Origin: an uncultured Eubacteriales bacterium
GTDB taxonomy: Bacteria; Bacillota; Clostridia; Oscillospirales; Acutalibacteraceae
DNA length: 5,366 nucleotides
Direction: 5' to 3'
Assembly: GCA_934501135.1 (NCBI GenBank)
Contig: CAKSUE010000067.1
Coordinates: 1-5,366, forward strand
Position numbers and translations under genes: made by a program. Position 1 is the first letter of the stretch, and every line of letters begins with the position of its first letter. Positions 4,710-5,366 of the stretch are shown piece after piece. The notes under the pieces were generated by a model that made no database searches, was not told the origin of the DNA, and worked only from the letters and a program-made list of their open reading frames with translations.

Positions 4710-5366
4710 ATGAAATTACTAACTCTGAATGCTCATAGTTGGCTTGAGGATAAAAGTGACTTAAAACTTCAAATCCTTGCAGATGCAATTTGTAAGGAAA
4801 GATTTGATATAATAGCTTTACAGGAAGTGAATCAACTTATTGAATCAAAACCTGAAAGCAGCAATGATAATATGCAAGAATATATACAATGTGATAATAA
4901 AGTTATTATAAAGAAAGATAATTTTGCACTGATTTTAGTTAAAAAGTTGAAAGAAAAGGGTCTTAATTATTTTTGGAGTTATATACCAAATCATATTGGA
5001 TATGGTATTTATGATGAAGGTCTTGCAATATTGAGCTTGAAACAAATAGATAAAACAGATCAATTTTATATTTCAAAGATAAGAGATTACGAAAATTTTA
5101 AGACAAGAAGAATTATCGGAATAAGAATAATAGACAAGCAAAAACCAAAATGGTTTTTTTCTGTTCATATGGGATGGTGGAATGATGAAGAGGATCCATT
5201 TCACAAACAATGGAATGAAATTGAAAAACATATGGAACGCTATTCAAATGATGACATTTATCTAATGGGTGACTTTAATAGTCCCTCAAATTCGGATGGA
5301 GAGGGCTATTCCTATATATTAAAAGGGGGAGTGTTTGTAGATACCTATAATATATCGAAAATTAAA
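4710..5366 (+). CDS. Endonuclease/exonuclease/phosphatase (EEP) family hydrolase, C-terminus cut by window
   Basis: The frame opens at ATG 4710, six bases after AAGGAG (4698-4703), and stays open for 219 codons to the window edge. The EEP superfamily (DNase I, exonuclease III, sphingomyelinase, inositol-phosphatase types) uses a four-layer alpha/beta fold with a divalent metal to cut phosphoester bonds. Visible active-site elements are Asn7 in LLTLNAHSW, metal-binding Glu39 in IIALQEV, the YDEGLAILS strand (101-109), His153 in FSVHMGWW, and Asp188/Asn190 in LMGDFNSP. The final Asp-His pair of the family should lie beyond the right edge; members are usually about 260-280 residues. No signal peptide is seen, so it should be cytosolic. 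The GDFNSP...GEGYSYIL...DTY stretch recalls a Firmicute subgroup I remember next to maltose-type PTS genes. Co-transcription with the permease upstream suggests a sugar-linked phosphodiester or phosphomonoester substrate rather than DNA, but this is inference. Confidence 0.88.
   Translation, partial: MKLLTLNAHSWLEDKSDLKLQILADAICKERFDIIALQEVNQLIESKPESSNDNMQEYIQCDNKVIIKKDNFALILVKKLKEKGLNYFWSYIPNHIGYGIYDEGLAILSLKQIDKTDQFYISKIRDYENFKTRRIIGIRIIDKQKPKWFFSVHMGWWNDEEDPFHKQWNEIEKHMERYSNDDIYLMGDFNSPSNSDGEGYSYILKGGVFVDTYNISKIK

Noticed and set aside
1..5366. CRISPR array, toxin-antitoxin pair, phage-defence island, insertion sequence, tRNA or riboswitch
   Set aside because: I found no regularly spaced repeats, no transposase or terminal inverted repeats, no small overlapping toxin-antitoxin gene pair and no recognisable structured RNA on reading both strands.

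Overview
The window is AT-rich DNA with strong AGGAG-type ribosome binding sites, a TTA/AGA/ATA-rich codon choice, compact intergenic hairpins and a sugar PTS. Together these point to a low-GC Firmicute, most likely a Clostridium-type anaerobe. That placement is an inference from composition and gene families, not a species identification.

Layout: (1) Positions 1-772 lie on the minus strand. They hold the first 39 codons of an FAD-dependent oxidoreductase that runs off the left edge, preceded by a complete hypoxanthine/deoxyinosine DNA glycosylase of the uracil-DNA glycosylase superfamily. (2) Positions 773-957 are a divergent control region. It carries a MerR-type promoter with the diagnostic 19-bp spacer and an imperfect 21-bp dyad lying mostly inside that spacer. 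(3) Positions 958-1803 encode a MerR regulator with a TipAS-like ligand-binding C-terminus, closed by a hairpin terminator. It is probably autoregulated. (4) Positions 2027-2710 encode a protein with an Asn-rich basic N-terminal tail and a helical C-terminal domain. That domain belongs to a Firmicute family I recognise but which has no established function. The gene is followed by a long hairpin. (5) From 2991 to the right edge there is a two-gene sugar operon. A good sigma-A promoter (TTGAAT-17-TATAAT) drives a glucose/maltose-family PTS permease with fused IIC and IIB domains. After a 54-nt gap containing a hairpin comes an endonuclease/exonuclease/phosphatase (EEP) superfamily enzyme, cut by the window end.

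How the parts work together: the PTS permease lacks a IIA domain and must be phosphorylated by a IIA protein encoded elsewhere. The EEP enzyme is translated from the same apparent transcript, which suggests a phosphoesterase role linked to the imported sugar or to cell-surface glycans, but its substrate cannot be read from the sequence. The MerR gene looks like a stand-alone, self-controlled sensor: no efflux pump lies next to it in this window. I see no CRISPR array, RNA gene, insertion sequence or prophage, and no clearly new system. The most worthwhile leads are the uncharacterised Asn-tailed protein, the PTS-EEP pairing, and the MerR leader, which has a possible 17-codon upstream ORF overlapping the regulator's start codon.
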